Positions 1 to 11,252 of a DNA stretch of 39,543 bases are shown here, piece by piece. The DNA is taken from assembly GCA_029339195.1 (NCBI GenBank), contig JAPTJF010000535.1, positions 1-39,543 on the forward strand, written 5' to 3'. The notes under the pieces are model-generated. The model did no database searches. It saw only the letters and a program-made list of their open reading frames with translations, and was not told the origin of the DNA. This stretch comes from Micractinium sp. NFX-FRZ. Lineage: Eukaryota; Chlorophyta; Trebouxiophyceae; Chlorellales; Chlorellaceae. How positions within the stretch are numbered: the stretch's first letter is position 1; every line of letters begins with the position of its first letter. The translations under genes and the position numbers were made by a program.

Positions 1-860
1 GCAGCGATGGCTGCAGCTTGCCAGCCTGCTGCTGCCGCCCGTTGGCTGCCTGAATGGCAGGCTGATGAGACAGGGGCTGCGCTGCTGCGGGCTGCGCCTT
101 GGCTGCCGGCACATCCTGTTCTGCCGCAGGCTGCTCTTGGGCTGCTTGCTGCCCGTCTGGTGCACCCTCCCCACTCCTGCTGGCGGCTCAGGCAGCTGCT
201 GTGGGTGCTGCCGCGGCTCGCCTCCTGGCACCGCTGCTGCCACTGCTTTGGCTATTGCAGCCACTAGTTCTTCAACTGCAGCTGTTGGCTCTGCCGCTGC
301 TGCCACTGGCTGTCCTGTTGCACTCGCTGGCTCTGCCACTGCTGGCCCGGCAGCCACCGGCTCAAATGGCGCCGTTGGCCCTGCTTCCATTCCCGTGGGC
401 TCTGCTGCTGCTGCTGCTGGTGGTGGTTCTGCTGCTGCTGCTGCCATGAGCTCTGGCTCTGCTGCTGCTGATGGTTCTGCTGCCACGCCTACTAGTAGTA
501 CTTGCTCTGCATCAACGGTCGGCTGAACTGCGCCGGGCAGCTCTGCAGCCGCTGCTGTTGTCTCTGCTGCTGCTGCTGCTGCTGCTGCTGTGTGCTCCGT
601 TGCAGCTGGCTCTGTCAGTGCCCTCTTCCGGTGCTGCTGGCTCCTGCTGCTGCTCTGGCTCCTCTGCCGCCGGCCGCCGTAGCAGCCCCGCATGAGCCTG
701 CTCCGCCTGCTGCGGCTGCTGCTGCTGCTCCTCCAGAGGGCTGTCCAGCGAGCGCAGCTCTGCCAGCGCCGATGCGTCCACCAGCAGCTGCTCTCCCCCC
801 AGGAAGCTGCCCCCCAGAGCAAGCCCAGTGCCGCTGTGGCCCAGCGAGGGCAGCGCCAGC
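1..860 (-). other. Low-complexity coding-like segments, unassigned
   Basis: On the minus strand, three neighbouring stretches look like translated low-complexity protein but lie in different frames. From about 860 to 600 there is a Leu/Glu/Gln-rich stretch (for example DASALAELRSLDSPLEEQQQ). From about 600 to 215 there is an Ala/Glu/Pro-rich stretch with repeated AEP units. From about 170 to the left edge there is another Gln/Ala-rich stretch. I find no ATG start and no convincing full-length introns joining them; the gaps are too short. This could be the middle of another gene, an alternative 3' part of the PP2A B'' gene just upstream, a pseudogene, or sequence with indel errors. The plus strand is also open, but its Cys/Leu-rich translation looks like a shadow of CAG repeats. 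No function is assigned. Confidence 0.3.
541..600. repeat. CAG/CTG trinucleotide repeat
   Basis: A run of CTG units on the plus strand (CAG on the minus strand), interrupted once or twice. Depending on frame it encodes polyGln, polyAla or polySer on the minus strand. Shorter CTG/CAG runs occur throughout positions 400-1020. Confidence 0.85.
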
Positions 861-971
861 GGGGACGGCAGCGGCGCCGCAGGGTGGAATCAACTGCCTG
901 CACCCCGCGGCAGGAGCCAGCCGCCCGCCGCTCAGACCGCTCAGACCGCCGACCGCCCCCGCCAGGCGCAG

Positions 972-3900
972 CTACTGCTCCCCCTCCACCCCCGCCTGCT
1001 GTTGCTGCTGCTGCTGCAGCAGGCTCTCCCTATTCTCGTACTGCAGGGGCAGGCGGACAGTGGCATGTGATGTGGGCGGTGATGCGCACAAGAGCGCCCT
1101 GGTTGAGAAGACGGCCTGCCGCCTCCCCTTCAGCTGCCCGTACACCTGCAGCTGGCACTTTCACACGGCAGCCCCTGCACCTGCTGCTTTACACCTGCAG
1201 CTTTACACCTGCAGCTGGCACCCTTACACGGCAGCTGCACCCCTTCATGGACCAGCACTCTGATCTGGCGCCAATTCACAACTCAAACATTGCAAACGCC
1301 CCCTGCCCCCCGCACGCACCTCCCAGAAGAGGTTCACATCCAGCAGCAGGCCGATGACGGTGCCGGCGGCGCCGCAGCGCTGGAAGTCTGCAGGGGGCGG
1401 GGGCCACGGGAGGGTGCGCATGGCATGGCGGTCAGGCGGCAGAGGGAGGCAGAGGTGCGGCAGCGTGGGAGCCCGATTCAGCGATGTGCGCACTGCTGCA
1501 GGTGCGGGCGCACGGTCGTAGCCAGCCGAGTGCGTCCTCCTACCCACAGAGCGTCCCACTATGGCCGGCAGGGGTCCCCCCCCGCCCTTCAGGCCCCCCT
1601 GGGCATCCCCCAGCAGCAGCAGGCAGCAGGCAGCGCCAGCCGCCTGCCCGCCGCCACCCACCTGCGGGTGTGATCCGCTGCGGGTCTGGCGCCTGCAGCA
1701 GGTCTGCCACCTCAGCAAGCACATCCTCCACCCGCAGCTCTGAGCAGGGTGGCAGGTGGGAGGAAAGCCGGGTGGGTTGGAGGGCGGAAGGGGTGGGGAC
1801 AGTGAGCAAGGATGGGCAACGAGGGTAGGACAGCGGGCCCCGGGGCCAGGCACAGTCCCGCCGCCGAAGCAGGTGCGGCATGCAGTCGCCACGCCCCCCT
1901 AGACTGCCGCATGCATGCATGCCAGCTAGGTGGCCACGACTGGTGATGCGACCACCCGGCTGCCGCTTAGCTGCCTAGAGGGACCACGCACCCCCCAGCA
2001 AGAGGCCCCACCGCCCACCCCCCTTTTTGGGCATGAGCAGATGCGGCACACACCTGCATACTGCCCTAGCGCCACCCAAAGGGTGTACACCTCCCGGAAG
2101 AATGTGTACAGCTCCGCCTGCCATGCAATGGGGTGCAGGGGGCCAGGGGAAGGTCAGGGCACAGAAGCAACGACAGCAGCAATAAAATGACCCTAACCCA
2201 CCCGCCAGCACCACCCCAGGCTGCACACACACGCACTTTTGTGAGGTAGCCACCCAAACCGCGAGGTGGTCACACCCCTGATGCTGCAGAGGGAGCGCAC
2301 AAACACTCAGACACCCTCTCTTGTGGGCCCTTGGCCCCCACACCTGCGTGAGGTAGCCGCACCCCCGCAGGTCCAGCAGCGGGAAGAAGTAGCGCACCGC
2401 CGCGGGCAGGTGCCGCTGCTCCCATGCGGCGCAAAAGGTGCAGAAGGAGGGGAAGTCCATGCCGCCGCTGCCGCGGGGCGCGCTGGGCGCGCTGCCGCCG
2501 TGCTGCGCAAACAGGCGCTGGATGGCGAGGCGGGTCATGGTGCCCTGGCTGAAGCTGCGGCAGCAGGAGGAGAGGCAGGCAGGGGGCACGCAACAGGCAT
2601 GTTCACGACTGCACGACTGCAAGGACCCTTGTGGGCTCCAGGAGAGGAGACATGTGGGATGGTGGGCAGGCCAGGTCATGCGGGTGCCTCCTGGCTCAGC
2701 ATGCAGCAAGGGCTTCAAGAGCAGGTGTGCTGCAGGGGCAGGCGCCCCGTCCAGCTGCGCCCCTCTGCCCCGGGGGGCTAGGAGCAGCAGGCTGCTTCCA
2801 AACAAAGTCGAACTCACCCCGCAAAGTCGACCTCGCTCAGCACCCCATCCCCGTCGCTGTCCAGCTCAGCAAAGCGTGACCGCAGCGCGGCCGCCGCTGC
2901 CGGCGAAAACCACCCGCTCTGCACGTGCTGCAGCGCCGTCGCCAGCGCCGCGGCCGCCGCGCCGCCGCTGCCGCCCCGGCTGGTGCTGGGGGCGGACCCC
3001 GCATCAGCAGATTCTTCTGAGCTCCCTGCTGCACCGGCTGGCGCTGCCGCTGCTGCCGCTTCAGCTGCCTCCAGGGCATGCAGCGCTGCCGACAGCTCAT
3101 GCATCTGAGGGCTGGCAACCAAGTCCTTCACAAGCAGCCGCCCCCGGCGGCAGTGCAGCAGCAGCAGGCGTGCTGCCATGGCGGTGCACCAGTCTGTGTC
3201 AGACACGAGGGCCTCGCTGCAGGCTGCCAGCGGGGCGTGACGCAGCAGCCACTGCTCCAGCTGAGCTGGCGACAGTGCGCCGCTGCCGCCGGCGTCCAGC
3301 ACACCCAGCTCCACACGCTGCAAAAGTTATGGTAGGGCGCGTGTGCACAGAGCGCGCAAGATGTGCATCATGTGTAGGGTGCAGCAGAGGAGGAGCGCAC
3401 GCTGCATCTTTTCTTGCCTGCACGCCCCCAAATGCATGGGCACACAGGGCAGCCACGGCAGCACAGGGCCGTGCTGCAAGCTTGCTTTGCTTGCCCCAGC
3501 CCCTCTCCCCGCCCCCTTACCAGCTGGATCTGCGCCGAGCGCGAGGTGCAGTAGCGGAACAGGGCTGCTGCCGGCACGCAGCCACCCTCATCGCGGGACA
3601 GGCGCAGGAAGGTAGAGGCCTGCGGGACAGAGCATGGTATGGTGAGGAGCAGGACACCGTGCTGGTAAGGCATGGTATGGTAAGGCAGGGATGAGCAGAA
3701 AGCACGAGGGGTGTAGGGCATAGTATGGTGTGGCTGATGAGCGGGAGGCATGAAAGGTTGTGCAGAGGTGGCAGGGAGGTGGTGGGCGCTGGGGGCGGAG
3801 GCGGAGGAGTGGCCTTGATGTGGCATGGCACGGCCGAGAGGGGCCCTGGTCTGGCTGGCAGGCGGGCAGCTTGAGCACGCTGGGTGAGCGTAGCAGGGCG

Positions 3901-4637
3901 CTGGCTGCCTTGGCATGTATTTTTAAAAACTAGGCATTGTTTGCCTGCATAATAACGTAAAGAACGACTTTCATGGGCGTTCATGTGCACAGGCACAGCC
4001 GGGCTCGCCTGGAAGTAGAGGTCGGCCGACGGCCCAATCGCCTCCCGGCACTCGGCAGCCACCTGCACAGCGCGCGGGGGGCCGCGTGGGGGATTCATGC
4101 GCCACGCATGCACCCTGCATCTAAAACTTCGCCCTGCCTGGCAGCACCGCACCGAATCAAGTGCCGCCATCGCGAGGGCATCTGGCATGCCTAGCCAGGT
4201 AGGACTGGTGTCTATCCGCCGCCGCAGCTCGTCCCCCCACACCATTCCAGTCCCCTCCCCCTCCCTCCGCGCATCCTCCTGCCTGCGTGAAGGCGTCGTA
4301 GTTCAGGCACAGCTGAGGCGGGGGGCTGGCCACGGTGCCGCAGCTGCTCTCGGCGGCGAGCGCGCAGGCTGTGGCAGAGATGGAAGCGTGCCGCTGCAGC
4401 AGCCACCAGAGCACCTCCTCGTCCTCTGCTGACAGCACCATCTGGTTGCGCATCTGCATGCCACAAAAGGGGTTGGTGGGTGCTGGTCAAAAGGGGGGCC
4501 GCCGGATGCTGTGGGCGAGGGCTGTTGGGAGCGGCGGGGCAGCGGGCGGGAGGCAGCGGGAAGCAGTTGAGGCAGGCGCGGCGGCTCACCGCCAGTGCCA
4601 TCTGCCGCGCGCGTTGCTGCTGGTCTAATGAGTCCAT
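972..4637 (-). CDS. PP2A regulatory subunit B'' (TON2/FASS, PPP2R3C type)
   Basis: Ten exons, 3' to 5' on the plus map: 4637-4590, 4453-4283, 4062-4009, 3619-3521, 3317-2818, 2548-2344, 2117-2054, 1739-1662, 1387-1320, 1040-972; stop 974-972. All phases join, giving about 451 aa. The order of blocks follows plant TON2: a helical N-terminal part (LSAEDEEVLWWLLQRH), STFLRLSRDEGG, an EF-hand-like pair, MDFPSFCTF...FPLLDLRGCGYLT, ELRVEDVLAEV...PDPQRIT, and the end GTVIGLLLDVNLFWEYENRE. The first EF-hand is degenerate (DAGGSGAL). The second (DSDGDGVLSEVD) keeps D1, D3, D5 and G6, with Asp at position 12. In plants this subunit targets PP2A to cortical microtubule arrays; in animals the relative is G5PR. 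An Ala/Ser-rich insert of about 60 aa sits before the second EF-hand. The N terminus is shorter than in plants, so an upstream exon may be missing. The C terminus is polyGln then acidic. Introns 2 and 3 need GC donors. No TGTAA signal was seen downstream. Confidence 0.88.
2230..2370 (-). repeat. Copy of exon 6 donor edge inside PP2A B'' intron 6
   Basis: The end of exon 6 (GCGGCTACCTCACGCAG then GT, near 2344-2357) is echoed at about 2230-2255, 107 bases into the intron, as GGTGGCTACCTCACAAAAG followed by GTGCGTG. A weaker third echo lies at 2257-2272. The copy keeps a plausible splice donor. Confidence 0.65.
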
Positions 4638-5475
4638 GGCGACAGGAACTAAATAGCCGCAGTGGGTTCAGAGGGGGCTTGCTAGCTGAAATGGGCGGGC
4701 GCGCAATCGCGGCGCAGGCGCCGCCAGGCTGCACTCCCGCCGTAGGTCGGCCGAGCTCACGGGATGACCGTCAGCTCCGCTCCGAAAGCCGGAATACAAG
4801 CCAGCACTGCGACGAGGGGATAGCGCCAGGGCATGGCGGGCATTTTGGCGGGCGAGAAGTGAGGCGGGGCGGGCGCGTATGGCGGGCGCCTCGGAAGGTC
4901 GCAATAGCCGCGGAGGTACGTCCCCGTCGGAAAACAAATGCAAGCGGGCGCCCCTGCCGCGCGAGTTGGAACCGCCCATGCTGCGCCCGCTGCGCAGTCG
5001 GGCGGCCCAGGCGGCAGGCGGCAGGTATGACGAGCTCGCCTATTGTGAGCGCCTCCCTGGCTAAGGGTTGCCCTCCCTGAGACATTCATCCTCGATTCGA
5101 CACCTTCAGGCGCCACATGCTGTCAAGCGCAGCCACGCTGCCGGTGGCGGGCGGGACGAGGCAGGAGCACGGCAGCCAGGCCTGGCGGCATGCCTCACTT
5201 TCATGACATTCCGGTGACGCCAACACGTTCCAATGTTTGACCAAGGACCGCTACGTAATTTACAACAAAAAAGCTGCCCTAGACAGATTGGGCACGGGAG
5301 CAGCAGGAGCAGTGCAATGGGGTTTGTATGATCCTGGCATGGCAGTTCGCCGCCCGGTAAAGTGGGAGCTCCCAGCGAGTGGCAGCCGGGCTTGAGTGGC
5401 ACCCAATTGGGCTGCACCCCTTCAAACCGCAGCGGCCTGTTGGCTCCTCGCACCCCTCCAGGTGACACGTCCCCT
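4638..5475. other. Intergenic: SDR 3' region and PP2A B'' promoter
   Basis: This stretch separates two genes transcribed in the same (minus) direction. It holds the 3' UTR of the SDR gene, with a TGTAA signal at 5260-5264, and presumably the promoter and 5' UTR of the PP2A B'' gene. Open frames of 100-120 codons exist on both strands but resemble no family I know and look like GC-rich chance frames. An upstream non-conserved exon of the PP2A gene could lie here (a possible acceptor TTTAG sits just before the chosen ATG), but I cannot show it. Confidence 0.55.
5260..5264 (-). terminator. TGTAA polyadenylation signal (SDR gene)
   Basis: TGTAA on the minus strand, within a rare AT-rich patch, about 212 bases after the SDR stop codon. 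TGTAA is the usual near-upstream poly(A) element of chlorophyte genes. Confidence 0.6.
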
Positions 5476-8400
5476 TCAGGCGGCAGTGCCCCTTGTGTGC
5501 ACGGCCTGCTTCAGGTGGGCCACCGCCTCGTGGGCGCGGTAGGGCGGCTGGGAGGTGCCCAGCGAGGCATCCACTGGGTGCGCCCGGTCGCGCCCTGCCG
5601 CCTGCGCCTGCCAGCCGTGCTCCCTGCAGGCGGGGCCGGCGGGTGGGCAAGCACTGGAAAGTAATTCAGTAACGGCTGAGAGTGGGGCGGCCAGCGCTGG
5701 TGCTGCGAGAGGAGCAGGCTCGTGTGTTTTCTCCCTGGCTGCCCGCAAGGCCGCCCCGACGTACTCCAGCAAAAGGGCTCCCTTCGCTGGCTTGGCCTCT
5801 CCCGGCCCAAGCGGGCGGGTGCCGCTCCGGCGTAACACGCCCCACCTGCCCGCCCATGCCGCCCCACCCCGGGTTGCCCGCAGCAGCAGCGGCAGGCGCC
5901 TTGCCTGTAGGCGGCGGGCAGCTTGCTGGGCAGGGGCTGACCCGTCTTGGACTCCAGAAGCTGGGCGGTCTCGTCATACAGGCGCCTGCAGGAGGCACAG
6001 GTGGGCGCGCACCGGTGAGTGATGATGTCAATAGGAGGAAATTACATCCAGGGAGCAGTAGGTGGTCCGGCTAGCCGCGGCTCCACGTACAGGCGGGCAC
6101 ATCGGGGTTGTGTTTGAAACTGCCTGCTTGAGGCACAGAGGCGCCAAACCCAGAGCCACCAAACCCTGCAGCCAGTGCATGCATTGCCCTGCTCAGCCCG
6201 CCCCTCACACCAGGCCACCTCGCGCCCTCCCGCTGCAATGCCGGCTTCCCAGGCCGGGCCGTCGCCGCCTCCCCCCCAAACGCCCACCCCCCGCCTTGCC
6301 TGCAGTTGTCGGCGCTGTACGCCCGCGGGTTGAGCGGCATGAGGCGGGTGGTGTTGAGAGCATTGATGCACAGAGGGCCCAGGTAGGGGGGGCCGATGTA
6401 GGCGCCTCCCTTTGCTACACGCACAAGCGCAGGCGGGGCGGCGGACGGAAAGCGGGCAGGTGCTGTTTGACATGCTTTGGTTCACTGGCAGTGGGCGCGG
6501 GCCTGGTGCAGGCGCCGTCCTGGGCTGCACACACCACTCTCCGCCCACGTCTCGGCCCAAGCTATAAGTACACGCAAACATGTACATGTGCCTCACGTAC
6601 CGTCCAGCTCGGGCGCCCCGGCTGCATACACGAGGCTGTAGGCGCCGCGCTGGGCGCTCTGCCCCAACACCCGGGCGGCCGCGCCAAACAGCCAGGCACC
6701 CAGGTCGCCTGCGGGGGGTGAGCAAGTGGGAGAAAGAACACGAGGAAACAGGTGTGGGCGTGTGAGTGGGCACCCTCTCCTCCACAGCGAGTGTGCCGCC
6801 GGCGGTCAGCTCCGGGAAGCAGCCAAGCTTGCGGCGAGGCGGGCCGAGCGGGACAGGAAGGCGGGGAGGCACCGCTTTGTCTCTCCAGCTGCAGCACTGC
6901 TTGCCCCCTGTAGGCGCTGCGCTCGCCCAGCGGCTTGCCAATGTGATGGCAAGTTACTGAGCAGGCGTGCAGAGCAGGGAGCAGCTGCATGCAGTGCTTG
7001 CTATCCCCTACGCTCACTGGAAGCGCTGCGGTCGTACAGCGGGGTGTCCACCAGCCCCGGCTGCGTGGCCAACACGTCGATGCCGCTGCCCTGCAGAGAG
7101 GAGCACGGAGGGCCTTACATTTAATTTACAGATTTCATTAACTACACCCTACCCCTAACCCTTGCACCCTGGAAGCCTAGCGGGCTACCCGCCAGCCCAC
7201 GCAAGGCTCAGTCCCACCGGTGCATGTGCACACATCCACAACAGCCAGCCAGCCAGCGCCCACCCGGCCAGGCGGCCAGCACCCTCATAGTTCCAGCACC
7301 GCCCCACCTTGAGGCGGCGGGCCATCTCGCGCGCCGCCATGATGCAGTACAGCTTGGAGTTGGCATACTGGAAGAGGTCGGAGTCGCGCGCGTACTCCCC
7401 GCCTGCACAGGTTTTGCGGGCATGGGTGAAGGAGATTGGTGGCGTCAAACTCTGCCTGCACAGGTGTTGCGGGCGTACGATAGGAGATTGGTGGGCAATG
7501 AGTGAGGACGTCCTGTAGAATGGGGAACAGGAGCACTGGAGAAGGAGCCGCAATAGAGGAGTGTCACCTCAAGAACATGCAGAGCAGTGCTGGTTGGCGC
7601 ACGGGCAGAACCACCTGAGCAGGAGCCACGTCAGCTAGAGGGGGGCACTCACGGCCCCGGCGGTATGCCCAGCACATCCCTTCCACTATTAACAAGAGCT
7701 CGACAGGATAAAAGGCAGTCGAGGGCGGCACGTGCAGCTCACCCAGGCCTCCCCACTGCAGCGAGCAGCGCGCCCAGCACAGCCGCCACACAGAACACAG
7801 TGAAGGGGCGTGACATGGACACAAGGCAGTCGAGAGTAGCACTGCCAGCTCACCCAGGTCTCCCCACTGCAGCATGCCCAGCACAACCCTTGCATTACCG
7901 AAAAGAGTTCGACAGGCCAAAAAGCGGCCCGTAATATCAGCACTGCCAGCTCACCCAGGTCGCCCCACTGCCAGTGCAGCGTGCCCAGCACAGCCCTTGC
8001 ATTACTGAAAACAGCTCGGCAGTACAGAAAGCAGTCAAGAGTAGCACTGCCAGCTCACCCAGGTCGCCCCACTGCAGCGTCCCCAGCTGCTCAAAGGCGG
8101 AGCACTGCCAGATGATGCGCGAGGGCGTGGCGGCTGCAAGGGGGACAGCCAGCGGCGGCAGGGAGCAGCAACTTGCCTTTGAATGGGGCCACTACCCGGG
8201 GAAAGCAGCAGGCACTACTTGCTACTGCTTGTGCTGGAATTCCGCCCGCACTGCCACTCTGTGGTCCCCTCGCCTCCCAAGCTTCACCCGGCAGCTCAGC
8301 CAGCTGCAAGTACTGCAGGTACTGCCCCCCTGCCCCTTCACCTCCCAAGCTTCACCCAGCAAGCCTCACTGTGCAGCTCGGCCAGCTGCAAGTACTGCCC

Positions 8401-10381
8401 CCTTTGCAAGCACTGCCCCCTGCACTGCAGGAACTGACCCCCTCAGCCCCCATGCCTCACCCAGCACCTCGGGCAACACCAGGCACCGCTTGCATGCACT
8501 TGGGGGCCGCTCTCCCCCTGTCTGATCTCACCTTGCATCTCAGGCAGCAGCAAGTGTGCCAGGTAAAAGTGCCCCAAGTAGTTGGAAGCCAGGGCGAGCT
8601 CGAACCCCTCGGCGGTCCTGCACAGCCAATGCAGAGTCAGAGATTTAGTTGCATCTGTGTCAATAGGCGTGACTGGAAGCCGGGCAGAGCTGGAAGCCGT
8701 CGGGCAGTCGTGAAAAGTCCAGTACGTCGACCAACGTGGGTCTAGCTCCAGCTGGGCGTGGAACAACAGTAGCTGGATGCCAGGCTGTGGTTGGTGCCAT
8801 TGGCGGATGCTCCTGGCAAGCTCCCTGTCCCACTCTGGGCCACCCTGGGCCCAAATGCTATGTCAAGCACAGGCAACAGCAGTGCCCGCCTCGTGAGCCG
8901 CCTCACTTGCGGTATGGCCAGAGGAAGGTGCCGGCGTTGAGCGCCAGCACGTGCAGCGGCACGCCCAGCGAGCGGAAGGCGGCCACAAACGTGCGGATCG
9001 ACCTGCGGGGGGCATGAGCACTTGAACTAAGTGTTGGCGTGAGGTGAAGTGGGGCACTGGTATCAAGGATGGCTAGTTGCAGGCAGTCGGGTGGAGACGG
9101 TCAGCCGGCGCCAGACAAGCTTGAGGAGGTTCCTTGGCGGAGCCTCATGTGGCGATGTTCTTGACCCCAGCCTTACTCACTGACAAATGCAGTGCCCCGC
9201 GCTCACTTGAGGGAGGTTATGTCGCACTCAAAGAAGTCGACCTGCGCCTTGGGCACGGCCTCCTGCACCCGCCGCAGAGCGCTGCAGGCGGGAGGGGTGG
9301 CGGGCGGGCGGACAGCCAGGGGGCAGAAATGGGAGGCCGGGGTCAAGTGGCCGGGGGCAGCGGGCCCTGCATTGCGTTCCGTGCTGGCAGATGCAGGGGG
9401 AGGTTGGAGGGTGGGCCGTAAGGGGCGAAGGAGCTGTACCGGGGCTAGCTGCCTTGGCGGATCTCAAGGGCGGGCAGCATGCCCAGTGCAAGCTGCATAG
9501 CGGCAGCAGGAGCAGCACCTGCCCGCCCACTAAGTGGCACTCACTCCTGGCCCTTGTTGTAGTGATCCCCCAGCAGGTAGGCATGGGCGTTCTTGGCGCA
9601 CAGCATCTGAACAGGGGGAAGTGAAAGAAGAGGGTGTTGTGGAGGGCCCAGGCAGTGGGCGCAATCGGTGGGCTGATGCCTCCCAGGCTCCCTTGGCCGC
9701 TGACTGGTGCCCTTGGCTTGGTTCGCTGCCCTGGCAGCATTCTCAATACCACGCCTTCAGGCTGGTGTAATTTACTCCTTCCCCACCCAAGCTTCTGGTT
9801 TCCTGTCATCTTTGTGTGCTCCCTTGTGCCGGCAGCGAGCGCCCCGCCCCTCGTTTGGCCCACCCACCCGCCCCACCCCCTACCTTGGCTGCCTCCAGCC
9901 CCACCCCACTTGTTCCCCCAGTTATGATCACATGCGTGCCAGCCAGGTCCAGGCTGGCAGGCAGGGGGTAGGTGATGGTGGGGCCTGAAGCCAGCATGTA
10001 GGGCAGCTGCTCCGTGGCCTCGCCGCGCGGCGGGCGGGAGGTAGGCAGCGGCGCCGCCAGCTGCTGCTGCTGCTGCATGTCCTCCTGCTGGAGGCCTGTC
10101 TCGCGGGCCTTGGAAGAGGTGGAGCGCCCCACAGGAGCGCCCGTGGGCTGGTCACGGTCAACGAGGCGCCCTGGGTGCACTGTGGTGGAGGCAGGGGTGG
10201 GGGCAGTGCCAGCAGCAGCGGCTGGGCCGCTTACAGCCGGGGTGGTGGGGTTCATGGCTGGTGAATGTCGAAACCAATAGGGTAGTTGCTTGAACAAGGC
10301 GGTGTGAATGCGCCGAGGACGTGCGCGACTCGTCGGCTCCCTGAACCCTGCTGACGGTGCGCGGTGTGCTGCGGCTGGCAT
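5476..10381 (-). CDS. Short-chain dehydrogenase/reductase, possibly plastid-targeted
   Basis: Twelve exons: 10381-9884, 9606-9545, 9281-9207, 9002-8907, 8617-8532, 8133-8059, 7402-7308, 7090-7018, 6708-6601, 6414-6300, 5985-5905, 5623-5476; stop 5478-5476. All phases join (about 503 aa). After a 130-residue N-terminal extension rich in Ala, Arg, Ser and Gln comes a Rossmann start HVIITGGTSGVG (about 151-161) for NAD(P)H binding, then LALNAGTF with NAG at about 234, Ser284, and the catalytic YxxxK as Tyr310/Lys314 (FQYANSKLYC). LATQPGLVDTPL and GQSAQRGAYSLVYAA are also typical of retinol dehydrogenase/WWOX/protochlorophyllide-reductase-like SDRs. The substrate is unknown. The N terminus (RAPSAGFREPTSRARPRR) could be an organelle transit peptide. 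Met at 10255 is an alternative start. The last two introns use GCAAGG donors. The C-terminal 110 residues go beyond the classical SDR core. Confidence 0.85.
7737..8075 (-). repeat. Four-copy array of exon 6 end plus splice donor (SDR intron 6)
   Basis: The true exon 6 end encodes LGTLQWGDL and is followed by GTGAGCTGGC (donor at 8058-8053). The same junction recurs in the intron with donor-like GTGAGC at 7954-7949, 7853-7848 and 7742-7737, spaced 104, 101 and 111 bases. The copies still read LQWGDLGELAV or close variants. Intron sequence downstream of each donor (cCAGCACAnCCcTTnCAtTA) is repeated too, and a further partial unit lies near 7665-7700. Confidence 0.9.
8280..8420 (-). repeat. Decayed copies of exon 5 end (SDR intron 5)
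   Basis: Two copies of a segment containing CAGCTGCAAGTACTGC (plus strand), about 90 bases apart, lie downstream of exon 5. They resemble the exon 5 end at 8526-8570 (ATCTCAGGCAGCAGCAAGTG on the plus strand). The match is imperfect, so this is a likely rather than certain exon-edge duplication. Confidence 0.5.
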
Positions 10382-11252
10382 GCAGCGGCGTCATGGGCAG
10401 GCCTGGTCACAGCTGAGGGCAGTGTGGAAAGGACCCCCTACCTTGATTGCCTGACATGCCAATAGCGTGCACCGTTTAAGGCACCGACTTGCGCCGCGCA
10501 GTGCCGCGCAGCCCAGCGGGCACTGGCAGGCTGCCCTGCTACCGGCAGCTGCCGTGCACCCACCGCCCGCCAGCTTGCAAAGTCCTCCGCTCTCAAGCTA
10601 CCATTCGCCTTGTATCTGGCCCCGCTCTGCACACAGAGTGTGTGGCTGTGCCACATACCCCTTTAGGTCCATGTTTGGTGAATGGACGGAGGGCCTGCCG
10701 GACGGCTTGATGGCGAGGGGGTGCTGGGTCTAGCAGTGCCGGCGGCAGCATCTTGGTGTGCCACACCACAAAAACAAGGCTGGTTGCTGTATTCTCCGGT
10801 TTGCAAATCAAGGAAGTCCTGCAAGTGACTGGATGCAGCCGATAGAGGATGCAGGGGTGCTAGAGTCTCCCCGAGTGGTCGGCTGCGCCAGCTGCCGCCA
10901 GGTGTGGTGGGGTGCCCGCCCGCCTCCCTGCACCTCAAGGTCCTGACACTTGAGTTCCTTACCGCTCATTGCCTGCCCACAACCTTGTCTCCACTCTCCC
11001 AACCCTGCCCCAGCTCTGCAACCAAGCCTGCTTGCCATGCAATGGTTGAGAGCTGCCTTGCACAGCGGTGCATGCCGCAGCCAGCCGACGCAACTGCAGG
11101 CGAGAGATCACCGTGCCGTGCTGTCAATGGGACCCAGCCACTGGGGCACTGGCCGCAGCTCGACAAGAGGCAGGGGGTCTGTTACACAATACAAAAATGT
11201 GTGTGCGTTGGTACAGCAGTCATGCTAGGCCAGACAAAGGCCACTGCCCCGG
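10382..11252. other. Intergenic: SDR promoter and helicase 3' region
   Basis: No convincing gene. Both flanking genes run on the minus strand. The left part should hold the SDR promoter and 5' UTR; the right end holds the helicase 3' UTR with TGTAA at 11186-11182. Open frames of up to 126 codons on either strand show no recognisable domain and poor coding character. Confidence 0.55.
11182..11186 (-). terminator. TGTAA polyadenylation signal (helicase gene)
   Basis: TGTAA on the minus strand 67 bases after the DBP10-type helicase stop codon, in a locally AT-rich patch. Confidence 0.6.

Noticed and set aside
65..526. Plus-strand Ala/Ser-rich frame at the left edge
   Set aside because: It mirrors minus-strand CAG/GCA repeats, begins with Cys/Leu runs typical of antisense CAG, and has no domain.
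2438..3694. A 418-codon open frame on the plus strand
   Set aside because: It is antisense to PP2A B'' exons 4-6, which match the family on the minus strand.
4757..5116. 120-codon minus-strand frame upstream of the PP2A B'' start
   Set aside because: No similarity to the TON2 N terminus or any family; no clear splice link to exon 1.
6895..6960. Possible SDR exon (GKPLGERSAYRGQAV)
   Set aside because: Exons 8 and 9 join in phase without it and match SDR proteins directly; its acceptor is poor.
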